A stretch of 24,747 nucleotides of DNA from positions 1-24,747 of the forward strand of contig CBINHE010000061.1 of assembly GCA_966250375.1 (NCBI GenBank), given 5' to 3'. The DNA is from CAMLDH01 sp966250375. Its GTDB lineage: Bacteria > Pseudomonadota > Gammaproteobacteria > Burkholderiales > Burkholderiaceae_D. Below, one piece after another: positions 15,663 to 23,440 of this stretch. A model generated the notes under the pieces. That model was not told the origin of the DNA and did not search any database. It saw nothing but the letters and a program-made list of their open reading frames with translations. How positions within the stretch are numbered: the stretch's first letter is position 1; every line of letters starts with the position of its first letter. Made by a program: the position numbers and the translations under genes.

Positions 15663-17993
15663 TCAAGCTGCCACCCGGAAGCGCGACACCGAGTTTTTGA
15701 GCTCTTCTGCCAGTCGGGATAATTCGCGAATGGAATGTGCGGTCTGTTGCGTGCCTTTCTGTGTCTGCTCCGTCACCGTCAAAATATTCTGAATATTTTG
15801 CGCTACGCCATTGGCGGAAGTGGCTTGTTGTTCGGTCGCAGCGGAGATGTCTTGAATCAGCTCTGCCAGTTGGTTCGACACGCGACGAATATCGGACAGG
15901 GCGGCACCGGCCGCATCGGATAGTTTTGCGCCCTCGACCACACCCTGCGTTGATTTTTCCATCGCGGCGACCGCATCGTGGGTGTCGGTTTGAATCGTAC
16001 GCACCAGCGCACCGATCTGCTTGGTCGCCTCGCCGGAACGTTCCGCCAAGCGCTGCACTTCTTCCGCCACCACCGAGAATCCACGTCCCGCTTCACCGGC
16101 GGAGGCCGCCTGAATCGCCGCGTTCAACGCCAGCACGTTGGTCTGTTCGGTAATGTCGGAAATCAGTTCGGTGATTTCGCCAATTTCCTGTGACGATTCG
16201 CCGAGTCGCTTGATCCGTTTTGAGGTTTCCTGAATTTGTTCGCGAATCTCGTTCATGCCCTTGATCGCGTTTTCCACCGCTTTTGCACCCTCTTCCGCCG
16301 CCGTCACCGATTGACGCGCCACGTCGGCCGATTCGTTCGCGGATTTGGATACGTCGGTAATCTGCGCCGCCATATCGAGCACGGCTTGGCCGGTTTCCTG
16401 AATGTCGCGTGACTGCTTTTGCGAAGCGGCGAGAAGCTTGGTCGAAATATTTTGCGCCTGATTGGACGCGGAAGTCACTTGCTCCGCTGTATTCGTCACG
16501 CGACCTACCAGTCCGCGCAACTCTTCCACCGTGTAATTGACCGAGTCGGCAATCGCGCCGGTAATGTCTTCCGACACCGTTGCTTGCACGGTCAAGTCAC
16601 CGTCCGCCACTTCCTGTAATTCGTTCATCAGGCGCAAAATCGCGGCCTGGTTCTGATCGTTGGCGGCCTTTGCTTCTTCCTCCTGCTTTTGTGCCTGCAG
16701 CCGCTGTGCGTCTGCATCCTGGCGGCGCATATCCGCTTCCTTGGTGCGGTTACGGCCATCCTGCAACAGCACCAGCGCAATGCCGGTGGCGGCGACCAGC
16801 GCGGTGAGCGCTGACCCAATCATCAACCAGAACGTCCAGTTCAAGGAGTCCTGTTGCGCGCGATAGGTTTTTTGCAGCGTGGTCAAGCGCTGCTTCAGCG
16901 TTTCGTTTTCAGTAAAGATCAATTGCTCGGATTGTTTGGCCGCAGTAAAGTTTTGCAGATTACCGAGAATGATGGCAATTGATTGCTGGTATTCACTGAA
17001 TTTGCTTTGCAACTCGGCCAATTTTTCGCGCGTCTCTTGATCCTTGGTCGCTGTCAGGCGCAACACTTCGCTGCCGCTCAAAAAACCTTCTGTGATATCA
17101 CGGAAAGTATTGGCGTCCTTGCCTAGCAAGAACGCGGTTTCCGGGTTCACGCCTTCGGATGTCAGAAATTCGTTCGCGCTGCGACCGAGACGCTGCGTCA
17201 ACATCACAAGCTGACCAGCAGCGGAAATTTCACGCGGCGACGCGCCGCCTTGCACCTTCAGTGTGGAAATCTGCTCCGTCAGTTCCAGCAAAAACGGGGA
17301 AAGCGCATTCAATTTTTGCAGCGTGGCGCCGAAGCTGGACAATTCCTTTTTCAATTTCAGCATAGTCTCGGCAGCCTTGTCCGAGTTGGCCCAAACCTTT
17401 TGCGTATCCGTCAACTGCCCTTCCATCTGCGGATTCGGCGTATCGATTGCACGTCCCTGGTAGTCGCCTCCTTTTAACAACACGGCGAGATCGCGGTTGA
17501 GTTCCTTGCGACTTTCTTCCAATTGATTGAACGCCTGCAGGTTACCTTGAATCGCGTTAGGCGCCGCCTTGCCGATACGCTGCGAGTGCATCAACGCGTC
17601 ACCGGCAATCTGCGTCTGGGTCGAGCGAAGAATCGAGTAATTCGAGTCAAGCCACACAAATCCGGCGCCGGACACCAGCGATCCGCCCAGCAGCATCAGC
17701 AAAATGCGAATCTGTTGTTGCAAAGGGAGCTTGCCAATGATCGGCAAACGGATATCTCCGCTTTTTTCCAGTACGTCGCCGATCAATGTGGCGTTCGGAT
17801 TAGGTCCGGACAAAGTGTTTGCAAAAGTCTCTGCTGGCGTTGCCATTGGCGTCGGCTTATCTTGCACCAGCACCGTATTTGCCGCTCTCATCTGGTTCTT
17901 GGAAGCGCCAAACTCGCTGACTGCGGCAACATCTCCGCTGCCTGCAAGCGTTTCCTCGCTTCCCTCGGAAAAAACCGGTAATTTAAACGCCAT
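15663..17993 (-). CDS. pilJ: Type IV pilus methyl-accepting chemotaxis transducer PilJ
   Basis: This 776-residue membrane receptor feeds the Pil-Chp pathway. A cytoplasmic N-terminal stretch of about 90 residues precedes TM1 (about 95-115). A periplasmic sensor with PilJ-type helices follows, then TM2 (about 386-410), a HAMP-like linker and a long methyl-accepting coiled coil. The kinase-binding hairpin tip lies near residues 615-650 (TEQTNVLALNAAIQAASAGE, then GRGFSVVAEEVQRLAERS). The ATG at 17993 is preceded by AGGAG eight bases away; an in-frame start at 18032 has no such site. It lies 57 bases after pilI. Glutamine/glutamate pairs typical of methylation sites are present, but pilK, the usual methyltransferase gene next to pilJ, is not here. 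Confidence 0.95.
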   Translation of the reverse strand: MAFKLPVFSEGSEETLAGSGDVAAVSEFGASKNQMRAANTVLVQDKPTPMATPAETFANTLSGPNPNATLIGDVLEKSGDIRLPIIGKLPLQQQIRILLMLLGGSLVSGAGFVWLDSNYSILRSTQTQIAGDALMHSQRIGKAAPNAIQGNLQAFNQLEESRKELNRDLAVLLKGGDYQGRAIDTPNPQMEGQLTDTQKVWANSDKAAETMLKLKKELSSFGATLQKLNALSPFLLELTEQISTLKVQGGASPREISAAGQLVMLTQRLGRSANEFLTSEGVNPETAFLLGKDANTFRDITEGFLSGSEVLRLTATKDQETREKLAELQSKFSEYQQSIAIILGNLQNFTAAKQSEQLIFTENETLKQRLTTLQKTYRAQQDSLNWTFWLMIGSALTALVAATGIALVLLQDGRNRTKEADMRRQDADAQRLQAQKQEEEAKAANDQNQAAILRLMNELQEVADGDLTVQATVSEDITGAIADSVNYTVEELRGLVGRVTNTAEQVTSASNQAQNISTKLLAASQKQSRDIQETGQAVLDMAAQITDVSKSANESADVARQSVTAAEEGAKAVENAIKGMNEIREQIQETSKRIKRLGESSQEIGEITELISDITEQTNVLALNAAIQAASAGEAGRGFSVVAEEVQRLAERSGEATKQIGALVRTIQTDTHDAVAAMEKSTQGVVEGAKLSDAAGAALSDIRRVSNQLAELIQDISAATEQQATSANGVAQNIQNILTVTEQTQKGTQQTAHSIRELSRLAEELKNSVSRFRVAA

Positions 17994-18050
17994 GCTAAGT
18001 CTCCTGATTCCGATTATGTACAGCCTGTCCACGCAACCAGGCTGTTCGGT

Positions 18051-18626
18051 TTATAAACCTACGTGCAAAAATTGTGGATCTTGCACGATTAACGAAAGAT
18101 TAAGCTCCGTCCAGACTTGGGACTCGCGATCGAGGTAGCGCTTTGCGCACCATGGAGGCGCGTCTGAATCTGCGCCTGCTTGCGGCTCCATATCCGCGAC
18201 ATTGCGCAACCCCATCACGCGCGACACCAGCAAACCGCTGTTGAATGACAGTGAAGGCGCGAATGCAACAATTCGGCAGTCCTTGTTGATTGGCGTCGGC
18301 GGTTGTCCATGAAAACGAGCGAGATCAGCCACGCTGATCAAATTGCCGCGAACATTCGACAAGCCGAGAAACCAGTCCTGCGTCAAAGGTACTTTGGTAA
18401 TGGCGCCGACCGACACAATCTCCCCCGCTTCCTGCAAGCTGAGCAGGCAACGTGTTTGTCCAATCATGATCCCGAGCTGGCTAGTGTACGTTTGCGTACC
18501 GCTGCGAGCGGCTTGCATGCGCTCTACCAACTGCGCCTGAAATTCGCGCAAGCGGGTGCGGCGCGCAACTGCATCCGGCTTGCTGAAGGTCTTGTCCGGC
18601 ACGAGAGTTGAGTTGGATTGGGTCAT
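18051..18626 (-). CDS. pilI: CheW-like coupling protein PilI
   Basis: This 191-residue protein should couple the receptor PilJ to the kinase PilL. After about 45 polar residues, a CheW domain follows: GIMIGQTRCLLSLQEAGEIV, the conserved LSNVRGNLISVADLARF segment (about residues 98-114), and a C-terminal LNLSLIVQDPQFLHVGL. It starts 9 bases after the pilH stop, so the two genes are clearly cotranscribed. Its N-terminal extension is typical for PilI compared with flagellar CheW. Confidence 0.93.
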   Translation of the reverse strand: MTQSNSTLVPDKTFSKPDAVARRTRLREFQAQLVERMQAARSGTQTYTSQLGIMIGQTRCLLSLQEAGEIVSVGAITKVPLTQDWFLGLSNVRGNLISVADLARFHGQPPTPINKDCRIVAFAPSLSFNSGLLVSRVMGLRNVADMEPQAGADSDAPPWCAKRYLDRESQVWTELNLSLIVQDPQFLHVGL

Positions 18627-18635
18627 GGCCGGTCT

Positions 18636-19001
18636 TTATCCGAGCGCCGCGATTTTTGCCAGTAATTCCTGAGGGTCGACCGGCTTGACAATATAGTCGC
18701 GCGCGCCTTGACGAAGTCCCCAGATCCGGTCTGTTTCCTGACCTTTGCTAGTGCAGATGATGACCGGCACATCTTGCGTTTCCGGGTCGCGTGTAATCGC
18801 GCGCGTCACTTGAAATCCATTCTGGCCAGGCATCACAATATCCATCAAAATCAACTGTGGCTTGTCGGCCTTGATCTTGAGCAGCGCCTCTTCACCGCTC
18901 TCGGCAGTGGAAACGGAAAATCCCTTTTTGATCAGGATATCTGTAAGAAAATAACGTTCAGTCGGTGAATCATCAACAATAAGAATCTTTTGAATGGCCA
19001 T
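18636..19001 (-). CDS. pilH: Response regulator PilH (single receiver domain)
   Basis: This 121-residue stand-alone receiver has the acidic pair Asp10-Asp11, phospho-acceptor Asp54 (LILMDIVMPGQNG) and Lys106 (IVKPVDP). It has no output domain, as in CheY. In P. aeruginosa PilH acts with PilG on pilus retraction/extension and cAMP; the same is inferred here. The ATG at 19001 (MAIQKILIVDD) is the family start and is preceded by GAGGTAAAGG. A longer frame reaching 19058 would overlap pilG and adds unrelated residues. Confidence 0.95.
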   Translation of the reverse strand: MAIQKILIVDDSPTERYFLTDILIKKGFSVSTAESGEEALLKIKADKPQLILMDIVMPGQNGFQVTRAITRDPETQDVPVIICTSKGQETDRIWGLRQGARDYIVKPVDPQELLAKIAALG

Positions 19002-19041
19002 CTGCAAAACCTTTACCTCAAAAATATGACTTGAAAAACGC

Positions 19042-19428
19042 TCAGCCGGTGTGTTCACGTACAGTCTTGAGCAGACTGTCTTTGGTAAAAGGCTTGGTCA
19101 GGTAGGCATCGGAGCCGACCATTGCGCCGCGCGCCCGATCGAACAAACCATCCTTGGACGACAGCATGATCACCGGTGTCGCATGAAACTTCGCGCTCTT
19201 CTTGATAAGCGCACAGGTTTGATAACCATCAAGCCGCGGCATCAGGATGTCGCAAAAAATAAGCGCTGGCTTGTGGTCATTCATTTTTGCAAGCGCGTCG
19301 AATCCATCCTCTGAGAGGACGACTTGATAACCTGCTTGTCCCAGAAAAATTTCCGCTGATCGCCGAATTGTGCTGCTATCGTCAATCACCATGATTTTCA
19401 GGCTGGCATTATCCATTGATGTTGTCAT
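19042..19428 (-). CDS. pilG: Response regulator PilG (single receiver domain)
   Basis: This 128-residue CheY-like receiver has acidic residues Asp16-Asp17, phospho-acceptor Asp60 (ALIFCDILMPRLDGY) and Lys112 (YLTKPF). It is the first gene of the pil chemosensory operon and accepts phosphate from the PilL kinase to promote pilus extension (known for the P. aeruginosa homologue). It lies 40 bases before pilH. Either ATG 19428 or ATG 19416 could be the start; neither has a strong ribosome-binding site, and I list the longer form. Confidence 0.95.
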   Translation of the reverse strand: MTTSMDNASLKIMVIDDSSTIRRSAEIFLGQAGYQVVLSEDGFDALAKMNDHKPALIFCDILMPRLDGYQTCALIKKSAKFHATPVIMLSSKDGLFDRARGAMVGSDAYLTKPFTKDSLLKTVREHTG

Positions 19429-19453
19429 GACGTCATCTCAATAAACTTTGTTC

Positions 19454-19483
19454 AATATACGGCGCAACGGTAACAAAAAGCAA
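19454..19483 (-). promoter_or_regulatory. Candidate sigma-70 promoter of the pilG operon
   Basis: On the minus strand TTGCTT (19483-19478) is followed after 18 bases by TATATT (19459-19454). The predicted transcript would begin around 19447, giving a leader of about 20 bases before the pilG ATG. It lies in the 138-base gap between rubredoxin and pilG and would drive pilG-H-I-J-L. This rests on motif match only. Confidence 0.5.
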
Positions 19484-19566
19484 GATGCTTTGACACAACG
19501 CCGCATCGGTGATTTCCACTTACACGTGCTTTCTCACCAAAAGTTACATGGATCGCAATATTACCT

Positions 19567-19761
19567 TTAAATCGTCACCATTTCGAAATCTTCTTTACGC
19601 GCGCCGCATTCCGGACAAGTCCAGTTCATCGGCACATCGGCCCAACGCGTACCGGGTGCAATACCCTCGTCTGGCAGACCAGCTGCCTCGTCATATACCC
19701 ACCCACAAATCAAACACATCCATGTTTTGAATTCTTCGTTCGAAGTTTCTTTATTGCTCAC
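19567..19761 (-). CDS. rubA: Rubredoxin
   Basis: This 64-residue iron protein has the four iron ligands in two CxxCG-type knuckles: Cys16/Cys19 (MCLICGWVYDE) and Cys49/Cys52 (WTCPECGARKEDF). The typical PGTRWADVP segment lies between them. It is a small one-electron carrier; partners in this family include alkane hydroxylases and oxidative-stress reductases, none of which is in the window. The 10-residue N-terminal extension before the first knuckle is modest. It is divergent from the ThiD-like gene, with 53 bases between them. Confidence 0.96.
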   Translation of the reverse strand: MSNKETSNEEFKTWMCLICGWVYDEAAGLPDEGIAPGTRWADVPMNWTCPECGARKEDFEMVTI

Positions 19762-19814
19762 GACTGACAGCCCTTCAAGTAAAATGCAAAGTTGGATATC
19801 TTAATCTACCGGCT

Positions 19815-20639
19815 GTGCAAAACCAAACTTCTCCGCTTATATTGACTTTCGGCGTCGCCGATCCGGTCGGCACCATCGGGATTCAGGCCGACTTGGCTTC
19901 GTTTGCCGCAATGGGTTGCCATGGTCTGTCCGTCATCACGGCGATTCTGATTAGCGACACCACTCAAATTGAAGACTCGCAAGTCATCGATGCCGATTGG
20001 GTCGCGGACCAGGCGCGTGTAATCCTGGAAGACATGCCGGTTGCTGCCTTCAAGGTGAGCGGTGTCGGCAGCATCGAGAACGTATCCGTAATCGCGGAAA
20101 TCGTATCCGACTATCCTGATATTCCCTTGATCCTCGACCCGTTCATATCAGCAATGCCGGACCAAGGCCTGGACAGCGAAGACTTGCTGATTGCTATACG
20201 CGAATTGCTGATTCCGCAAACAACAGTATTATTGGCATCCACCGTAGAACTGGCGCGTCTGGCAGAAACTTGGCGCGAACCTTCGACTGAGGACACGATG
20301 GCAGTCGATGCAATGCGCGTGATTGAGATGGGCTGCGAATACTTGTTCGTCACCGGCACGCCATCCGATGTGCATGACGTGGCCAATACACTATTCAACG
20401 AGACCGGCGTGGTACGCCAGGACAAATGGCAACGGATATCAGGTTCATTCAGCGGTGCTGGCGCTACGTTGTCCGCCACCATTGCAGCGATGCTGGCCAA
20501 TGGACTCGATGTGCCGGAAGCGGTTTTCGAGGCACAGGAATTTACGGTTGCCGCCCTTGCTCACGCACAACGGCTGGGCATGGGCAAACTGGTACCGGAT
20601 CGCTATTTCTGGGCACGCGAACCTGACGCGAATCAATAA
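19815..20639 (+). CDS. ThiD-like hydroxymethylpyrimidine (phosphate) kinase family protein, divergent
   Basis: This 274-residue ribokinase-fold protein belongs to the ThiD family, whose members phosphorylate HMP and HMP-P for thiamine synthesis. The N-terminal substrate loop, normally S-D-P-S/T-G-G-A-G, reads ADPVGTIG (residues 15-22). The anion-hole/catalytic loop, normally H-G-x-G-C-T-L, reads SGAGATL (213-219), with Ala at the Cys position. The rest of the fold aligns well (GIQADLASFAAMGCHGLSVI; LILDPF). The start is GTG with no clear ribosome-binding site. It is followed after 26 bases by hemL, and thiD-hemL adjacency is common in Burkholderiales. It may be a less active or repurposed kinase, so I give no symbol. 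Confidence 0.85.
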   Translation: MQNQTSPLILTFGVADPVGTIGIQADLASFAAMGCHGLSVITAILISDTTQIEDSQVIDADWVADQARVILEDMPVAAFKVSGVGSIENVSVIAEIVSDYPDIPLILDPFISAMPDQGLDSEDLLIAIRELLIPQTTVLLASTVELARLAETWREPSTEDTMAVDAMRVIEMGCEYLFVTGTPSDVHDVANTLFNETGVVRQDKWQRISGSFSGAGATLSATIAAMLANGLDVPEAVFEAQEFTVAALAHAQRLGMGKLVPDRYFWAREPDANQ

Positions 20640-20665
20640 TTTTTTCTCCTACTCTCTCTTTCTGC

Positions 20666-21949
20666 ATGACTTCCAAAAACGACTCTCTATTTGCCCGGGC
20701 TCAACTGAGCACACCTGGCGGCGTCAATTCGCCGGTGCGCGCATTTCGTTCCGTCGGTGGCATCCCCCGTTTCATTACACGCGCCGAGGGCCCTTATTTC
20801 TGGGATGCCGACGATCGCCGCTATATCGATTACATCGGCTCATGGGGGCCGGCGATTGTCGGCCATGCGCATCCGCAGGTGATCAAGGCGGTGCAGGATG
20901 CCGCTGCACGCGGTTTGAGCTTTGGCGCGCCGACCGAAGGCGAGATCGACATGGCGGAAGAAATCTGCCGTCTGGTGCCATCGATCGAGCAGGTGCGTCT
21001 GGTGTCGAGTGGCACCGAGGCGGCCATGAGCGCGTTGCGCCTGGCACGCGGGGCAACCGGGCGTGACACGATCATCAAATTTGAAGGCTGCTATCACGGT
21101 CATGCTGATTCGCTGTTGGTAAAAGCCGGCAGCGGCCTGCTAACTTTCGGCAATCCGACCTCAGCCGGCGTGCCGGAAGATTTTGCCAAGCACACGCTGG
21201 TACTGGACTACAACAATCCGCAGCAACTCGAAGAGGTGTTCAAAAAATTGGGCGATCAGATCGCGTGCGTGATCGTCGAACCGGTTGCCGGCAATATGAA
21301 TCTGCTGCGCCCGACACCGGAATTTTTGCACGTCATGCGCAGGCTTTGCACCCAGTACGGCGCGGTGCTGATTTTCGACGAAGTGATGTGCGGCTTCCGC
21401 GTCGCGCTGGGTGGCGCGCAGTCACTCTATAACATCAGGCCGGATTTGACGGTATTGGGCAAAGTGATCGGCGGCGGCTTGCCGGTGGCGGCCTTCGGCG
21501 GCCGCGCCGATCTGATGAAGCATCTGGCTCCGCTGGGGTCGGTATATCAGGCTGGCACGCTGTCCGGCAACCCGGTGGCGGTGGCGGCGGGGATCACCAC
21601 GCTCAAGCTGATCCAGACACCCGGTTTTTACGAAACGCTCACCGGGCAAACCGCCAAGCTGGCGCTAGGCTTGGTCGGCGCTGCAAAGGAAGCCGGCATC
21701 ACTTTCTGCGCCGATGCAATCGGCGGCATGTTCGGCTTGTATTTCGCGCAAGAGATTCCTGGCTCTTACAGCACGATGATGGCGTGCGATAAAACCAAGT
21801 TCAATACCTTCTTCCATGCGATGCTGGACGAAGGCGTTTATCTTGCACCATCGGCATTTGAAGCAGGGTTTGTCTCGATACAGCACGATGATGCAGTGAT
21901 TAATGCTACCGTAGCCGCGGCACGCACGGCATTTGCCCGCCTGCGTTAG
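20666..21949 (+). CDS. hemL: Glutamate-1-semialdehyde 2,1-aminomutase
   Basis: This 427-residue PLP enzyme converts glutamate-1-semialdehyde to 5-aminolevulinate in the C5 route of tetrapyrrole synthesis. The PLP-binding lysine is Lys266 in VLGKVIGGGLPVAAFGG. Other family segments are STPGGVNSPVRAF (15-27), SSGTEAAMSALRLAR (114-128), GCYHGHAD (141-148) and IFDEVMCGFRV (236-246). Length is normal. Upstream of the ATG there is only a pyrimidine-rich stretch (CTCCTACTCTCTCTTTCTGC) and no Shine-Dalgarno, so translation may depend on coupling to the gene before it. Confidence 0.98.
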   Translation: MTSKNDSLFARAQLSTPGGVNSPVRAFRSVGGIPRFITRAEGPYFWDADDRRYIDYIGSWGPAIVGHAHPQVIKAVQDAAARGLSFGAPTEGEIDMAEEICRLVPSIEQVRLVSSGTEAAMSALRLARGATGRDTIIKFEGCYHGHADSLLVKAGSGLLTFGNPTSAGVPEDFAKHTLVLDYNNPQQLEEVFKKLGDQIACVIVEPVAGNMNLLRPTPEFLHVMRRLCTQYGAVLIFDEVMCGFRVALGGAQSLYNIRPDLTVLGKVIGGGLPVAAFGGRADLMKHLAPLGSVYQAGTLSGNPVAVAAGITTLKLIQTPGFYETLTGQTAKLALGLVGAAKEAGITFCADAIGGMFGLYFAQEIPGSYSTMMACDKTKFNTFFHAMLDEGVYLAPSAFEAGFVSIQHDDAVINATVAAARTAFARLR

Positions 21950-22008
21950 CTTCAGTCGCCGTGAGTAGATAGAGGAAACAATTTGTCACACTAAACGCTG
22001 CTGTCGGC

Positions 22009-22017
22009 TGTTACAAT
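22009..22017 (+). promoter_or_regulatory. Candidate extended -10 promoter of the NRAMP-related gene
   Basis: TGTTACAAT is an extended -10 element (TG, one base, TACAAT). No good -35 lies 16-18 bases upstream; the nearest TTGTCA (21983-21988) is 23 bases away. The implied leader to the ATG at 22115 is about 90 bases and contains short GC-rich inverted repeats (for example CCGGCTTGCCGG near 22073). The rest of the 165-base gap after hemL shows no gene. Confidence 0.4.
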
Positions 22018-22114
22018 CCGGCCCGCAATCGATAGTTATCCCTCATCCTATTTCATGTAATCGCGGCATTTCTCCGGCTTGCCGGCTGGCCGCCGATGTT
22101 TTGCGAGGGCCCGG

Positions 22115-23392
22115 ATGGTCAGCAAGCTCTATTCCATTTTTAAAAATAATGAGGCGGTCAAGGCTCTCGGCCCCGGTTTGATTACCGGCGCTGCCGACGA
22201 TGACCCATCCGGTATCGCGACCTATTCGCAAGCCGGCGCACAATTCGGTTTCAACATGTTGTGGACGGTCGTTCTTACCTATCCATTCATGGTCGGCATT
22301 CAACTGGTATCCGCGCGCATCGGCCGGGTAACTGGCAAAGGCTTGGCTGCCAATATCCGGCACACCTATTCCCCGTGGTTATTGTATGGCATCGTGTTGC
22401 TGCTGGTGGTTGCGAACGTCATCAACATTGCCGCTGATATTGCCGCGATGGGCGAAGCGATGCGGCTCGTGAGCGGGAGAGGCTCCGCCCATTTCTATTC
22501 GCTCGGCTTTGGTTTCCTGTGCCTGATGTTGCAAATATTCCTGCCGTACCGGAAATACGTGAGTTACCTGAAATGGCTCACGCTCGGCCTCCTCGCTTAT
22601 GTCGCAACCGTATTCACCATCCACATACCGTGGGGCGAAGTGTGGGCGCATACCACGTGGCCGGTATTCACCTGGAACAATGACTCCGTGACGCTGATTG
22701 TTGCCGTATTCGGCACCACCATCAGCCCTTACCTGTTTTTTTGGCAGGCATCACAGGAAGTAGAAGAAATCCGCGCGGACGGGGCAGCACAAGCTTTGCG
22801 CAAATCTCCGCTAGATGCGCTCTCGCATTTGAGGAGAATGAAGATCGATACGATCATCGGCATGGGACTTTCCAACCTGGTCGCGTTTTCGATCATCCTG
22901 ACGACCGCGACGACGCTTGCGACCCATGGCATCACCAATATCCAGACCTCGGCTCAAGCAGCGGAGGCATTGCGGCCTTTGGCCGGAGAATTCGCGTTCG
23001 CGCTGTTCGCATTAGGTATTATCGGGACCGGCTTGCTGGCAGTGCCTGTACTGGCAGGCTCCGCAGCGTACGCCGTTACGGAGAGCTTCCACTGGCACAA
23101 TGGACTGGACTTGAAAGCGCTGGAGGCGCGCGAGTTTTACGCGATCATTTCGCTGGCAACCATTGGCGGCATGCTGCTTAACTTCACGCCAATCGACCCG
23201 ATCAAGGCATTGTTTTGGTCTGCATTGATCAACGGCGTGATCGCGGTACCGATCATGGTGGTGATGATGCTGTTGGCGAGCGAATCCGACATTATGGGTA
23301 CATTCACGCTTTCGCGCAGACATACCGTGATTGGCTGGATCGGGGTCGCGATCATGCTGGCTGCGGTTGTCGGAATGTTTGTGACGATGTGA
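22115..23392 (+). CDS. NRAMP-related divalent metal transporter (possibly the Mg2+-type NRMT clade)
   Basis: This 425-residue inner-membrane protein has about 11 hydrophobic helices and the NRAMP fold. In Mn/Fe transporters helix 1 carries D-P-G-N and helix 6 a metal-binding M-P-H. Here helix 1 reads DDDPSGIATYS (residues 28-38) and helix 6 reads TTISPYLFFW (201-210). Both sites differ from MntH, and the methionine ligand that favours transition metals is missing. NRAMP-related Mg2+ transporters are known to have an altered site of this kind, so Mg2+ uptake is inferred. GCGAGGG stands about six bases before the ATG at 22115, which I prefer to an upstream TTG. It converges on corA, 48 bases away. 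Confidence 0.88.
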   Translation: MVSKLYSIFKNNEAVKALGPGLITGAADDDPSGIATYSQAGAQFGFNMLWTVVLTYPFMVGIQLVSARIGRVTGKGLAANIRHTYSPWLLYGIVLLLVVANVINIAADIAAMGEAMRLVSGRGSAHFYSLGFGFLCLMLQIFLPYRKYVSYLKWLTLGLLAYVATVFTIHIPWGEVWAHTTWPVFTWNNDSVTLIVAVFGTTISPYLFFWQASQEVEEIRADGAAQALRKSPLDALSHLRRMKIDTIIGMGLSNLVAFSIILTTATTLATHGITNIQTSAQAAEALRPLAGEFAFALFALGIIGTGLLAVPVLAGSAAYAVTESFHWHNGLDLKALEAREFYAIISLATIGGMLLNFTPIDPIKALFWSALINGVIAVPIMVVMMLLASESDIMGTFTLSRRHTVIGWIGVAIMLAAVVGMFVTM

Positions 23393-23440
23393 TACCAAGC
23401 TGAACGCATAACGCGACATGAAATCGCGTCTTTTTCCGTC
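23393..23440. repeat. Palindromic-family fragment E4 filling the gap between two convergent stop codons
   Basis: TACCAAGCTGAACGCATAAC and the following bases match the left end of element E2 (TACCAGTCTGAACCCGGAAT, then GCGACA-GGAAATCGCGTC with a T-run). It begins immediately after the TGA of the NRAMP-related gene (23390-23392). It ends where the corA stop codon is read on the other strand (TCA at 23441-23443). Only one end of the element is recognisable, so this is a half element or a remnant. Confidence 0.65.
23411..23435 (+). terminator. Intrinsic terminator carried by element E4
   Basis: The 6-bp stem ACGCGA / TCGCGT around a 7-base loop (CATGAAA) is followed by C and five T's. It lies 18 bases after the stop of the NRAMP-related gene, so it should end that transcript. 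It is part of the repeat, not a separate structure. Confidence 0.65.
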
